DNA of 64,000 nucleotides. It comes from Hoplostethus atlanticus (Eukaryota; Chordata; Actinopteri; Trachichthyiformes; Trachichthyidae). Below the pieces are notes generated by a model. It worked only from the letters and a program-made list of their open reading frames with translations. It ran no database searches and was not told the origin of the DNA. A program made the position numbers and the translations under genes. The stretch is from positions 1 to 64,000 of the forward strand of contig JAXDDX010000311.1 in NCBI GenBank assembly GCA_034670405.1, written 5' to 3'. This document shows positions 61,621 through 64,000 of the stretch, one piece after another (the stretch's first letter is position 1; each line of letters begins with the position of its first letter).

Positions 61621-64000
61621 CAGTATCAACCTTCAACTGTTGATCCACTACTACTAAAGACTTCTGACTTTTTCAAATATATTATATCAGATTGATATAA
61701 CATCAGACAGACAATCAATTTAAGACATTTTTCAAATATAAAACATAGTTCATCTTTCCTTTTCTCTTTCTCTTGTTCTGACACGGTATTCCCTGTGAGA
61801 TTAATTGTTATTCTGACAAAGACTTAACACCCAAACATGCAACCAGCTCTAAGCAGTTCACATACAGCAGCGTTTCTTCAGCAACTATTTCTCAGACTGG
61901 GGTCATTGAAAGGGTTCCACGGGGTCCCCAGCAAAAAAATGAGGAATAGTTATATTTCACCATAATTCAGTAGAAATTATCCCAGTTAGAAAATGTACAA
62001 GAACAATTATAATCATAGGTTTCACTCTCACCACTACTATCTCTCCATGTATTGTCTCTCCATAAATACAACTAAAATATGGGTCCCTGGGATTACATCT
62101 GATCAAATGGGGGTCTGTGGCTCTAGTGTGTGTCTATTTGGGGATCCTTGACATGAAAACATGAAAATCATCTATTGGCCCCATGTAGCCAGACTCACTG
62201 ACAGACTGATTCATACCTTAAGAACCACCACTTTAGAGGTCAGATATTTAGTTAATTGTGGTAAAATGCCTCATAGCGTGGAAGCAAGCCATGGTCAGAT
62301 AGACATGTGGTGCCGTCCCACACAGGGACAAAAGGACATCATGGCCATGATCGTGACAATGTTGACAGCTTCTTCCATCACCAATTAGGTTGTAGCCTCT
62401 GTTGACACCCAAGCTGATTGTATCCATTGTGTGAGCTGATGGACATCACTAGCACCCTACCCTCAGGGGATAAGGAGGGGTGTGTGTGCGTTCCTGTCAA
62501 TACACACAGCATGTGTGTATCCGTATCTACACTTGTGAATGCAAATGTGTGTATGCATCTGTGGGCTGAAGTGTAACCAAGCGTATTGGAATTAATGAGG
62601 GCTTCACCATCCTAATAGCTGACCTGCGTGTCAGAGGGCTTCTGTGTGTGTGCACTACCACCATAAGATCATGCCTAATGAATGAATGAAATCTTGGAAA
62701 TCAATTGATTTGAGTTGACATCACCAGTCCACTTGGTTTGAATGATAACAGAGGTATTGAAACATTAGTTGTTTTAACCTGTGATAAGAATGTAGCTGCT
62801 GTCAAATTTATTCCAGGTCTGTATTTTAACTTTTCAGGCACTAAAAGCAACAAATCTTCAAAATTTCAAAGTGAAACCCATACATTTTTAAAATAATAAT
62901 AAATAATACAGTGGGTTTTGCATGGTTTCATTGGGTTAAGGGTCATGACTCCCTATAAAATAAAATAAAAAGATGCCGCCTAAACATGAAAAAAAAGAAG
63001 AAGAATCATAAATAATGATGAGCTGCAACCAGATTGCGGCAGGTGCTTCAGGATTAGATTAGGTTTTTGAAATTTTTTGGACTGACCGACAGACAGACAG
63101 ATGGAATAAAATGTCACGCTGTAAAACTTTATCTTTAGAATAGAAACAACAAAACCAAATCAGTCTCTGCATTTCAAAAAAAAAAAACACTACACGTGCA
63201 ATAGGGTGTAGTAAAATGTCCAGGACTGACAGAGGGACTGCAAAAACAAAAAAACTGGAGTTATGAGGGTACACTCCAATGCTGGCTTTCACTCCTGTCA
63301 GCTAACAACAAGAAGATTAAGCTACAGTGGTGCACATGATCACCAAAACATGGATGACTGAAAACCAACTCTTTATGATGTTCTTGGGTGGTTTGGGAGG
63401 CAAATTTGTAAAGCAAGGATTGCCGGATTTCTCTACCAAGTTTGGTGTCAATGAGAATTATTTCATGTGAGATGTGGCCTTTTGAAATTTGAACTGTAAC
63501 TACAACATGTATGTTTGAAATGCCTTTGCTGACAATGCTGCCAAGTTTGATAGTGATTTTGTAAATGCAATTTAATCTACAAGATGTTACATGCTATTCA
63601 ATGATTTGTATGGGCAAGACCAATCACAATCAAACTTCATATTTTGACTAATTAGAGCATGTATACCACATTTCATGTAATTTAAATGCTTGGATTAAGC
63701 GATACATTTTGTTTTCTTTGTGGCACCCTCTTATGTTTTTTTTGAATGCCATAATGTGATAGGCCACACCAAATGTGACTAGGCTACGCCCACATGTGCC
63801 AATGTCAAACACATTTTTGACTGTGCGCCAAATTTTGTGAAATTACATCAATCACAATATGCATTATTGGCTTTTGTGGCACCCCCTAGCGGCTACGTTT
63901 CACATGCTTTTGCAGACATGGTTCAGTAGCTCTACTGAACTAATGTACCAAGTTTTATGATGATTGAAAAAAGGTTTGACGAGTTATAGCCATTTATGTA

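Larger units (their letters stand above)
58238..64000. other. ahrr intron DNA up to window edge
   Basis: No bHLH exon (KRHRDRLN or KLDKLSVLRLSVSYLR type) was found on the minus strand. Contents are a SINE (59231-59392), a long pyrimidine tract (59640-59930), a hAT MITE (61276-61620) and a repeat-like end (63400-64000) with GTGGCACCCCCTAGCGGCTA, which resembles 4138-4160. Confidence 0.5.

Overview
The window is nuclear DNA from a teleost fish, probably a percomorph. It has spliced vertebrate genes, long AT-rich introns, many microsatellites, and a fish-type mix of transposons: L2-like LINEs, Tc1, hAT, PIF/Harbinger, tRNA-derived SINEs and LTR fragments. Two protein genes can be supported, both on the minus strand. 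They lie head to tail in the order known from human 5p15.33, with AHRR immediately upstream of EXOC3.

Layout. 1-4.7 kb is intergenic repeat-rich DNA, starting inside an LTR-like repeat. 4.7-24.1 kb is exoc3 (exocyst subunit 3, Sec6). All 15 coding exons were placed; every junction keeps phase and the total is 748 codons plus stop. A probable 5' UTR exon lies near 24.0 kb, followed by a short minisatellite. 24.1-29.2 kb is intergenic and holds a foldback element nested in an older repeat. From 29.26 kb to beyond the right edge is ahrr (aryl hydrocarbon receptor repressor). Its long C-terminal exon, the PAS-region exons and a proline-rich linker exon are present. The bHLH and start exons are not seen and should lie beyond 64 kb.

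The ahrr introns hold most of the mobile DNA. A nearly full-length L2-like LINE (about 31.9-35.5 kb) and a second decayed LINE (35.9-38.3 kb) flank one 175-bp coding exon. Further up are a GC-rich LTR/Tc1/Tc1/MITE mosaic (39.1-41.3 kb), two Harbinger-type elements with Myb/SANT remnants (41.7-42.9 and 52.8-54.3 kb; the first also carries a tRNA-like sequence), an internally deleted L2 copy (43.6-44.0 kb), a 1.15-kb TIR element (47.6-48.7 kb) and a second LTR-like copy (about 54.9-56.0 kb). From 56 to 64 kb no exon was found, only repeats and low-complexity DNA.

The genes have separate jobs: exoc3 in secretory vesicle tethering, ahrr in feedback repression of AHR signalling. Their adjacency is conserved synteny, not an operon. 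No prokaryotic-style system, CRISPR array or clearly new gene system was found. The most unusual points are decayed duplicates of an exoc3 exon, an ahrr coding junction that does not keep phase without a cryptic exon, and the nested and tRNA-carrying transposons.
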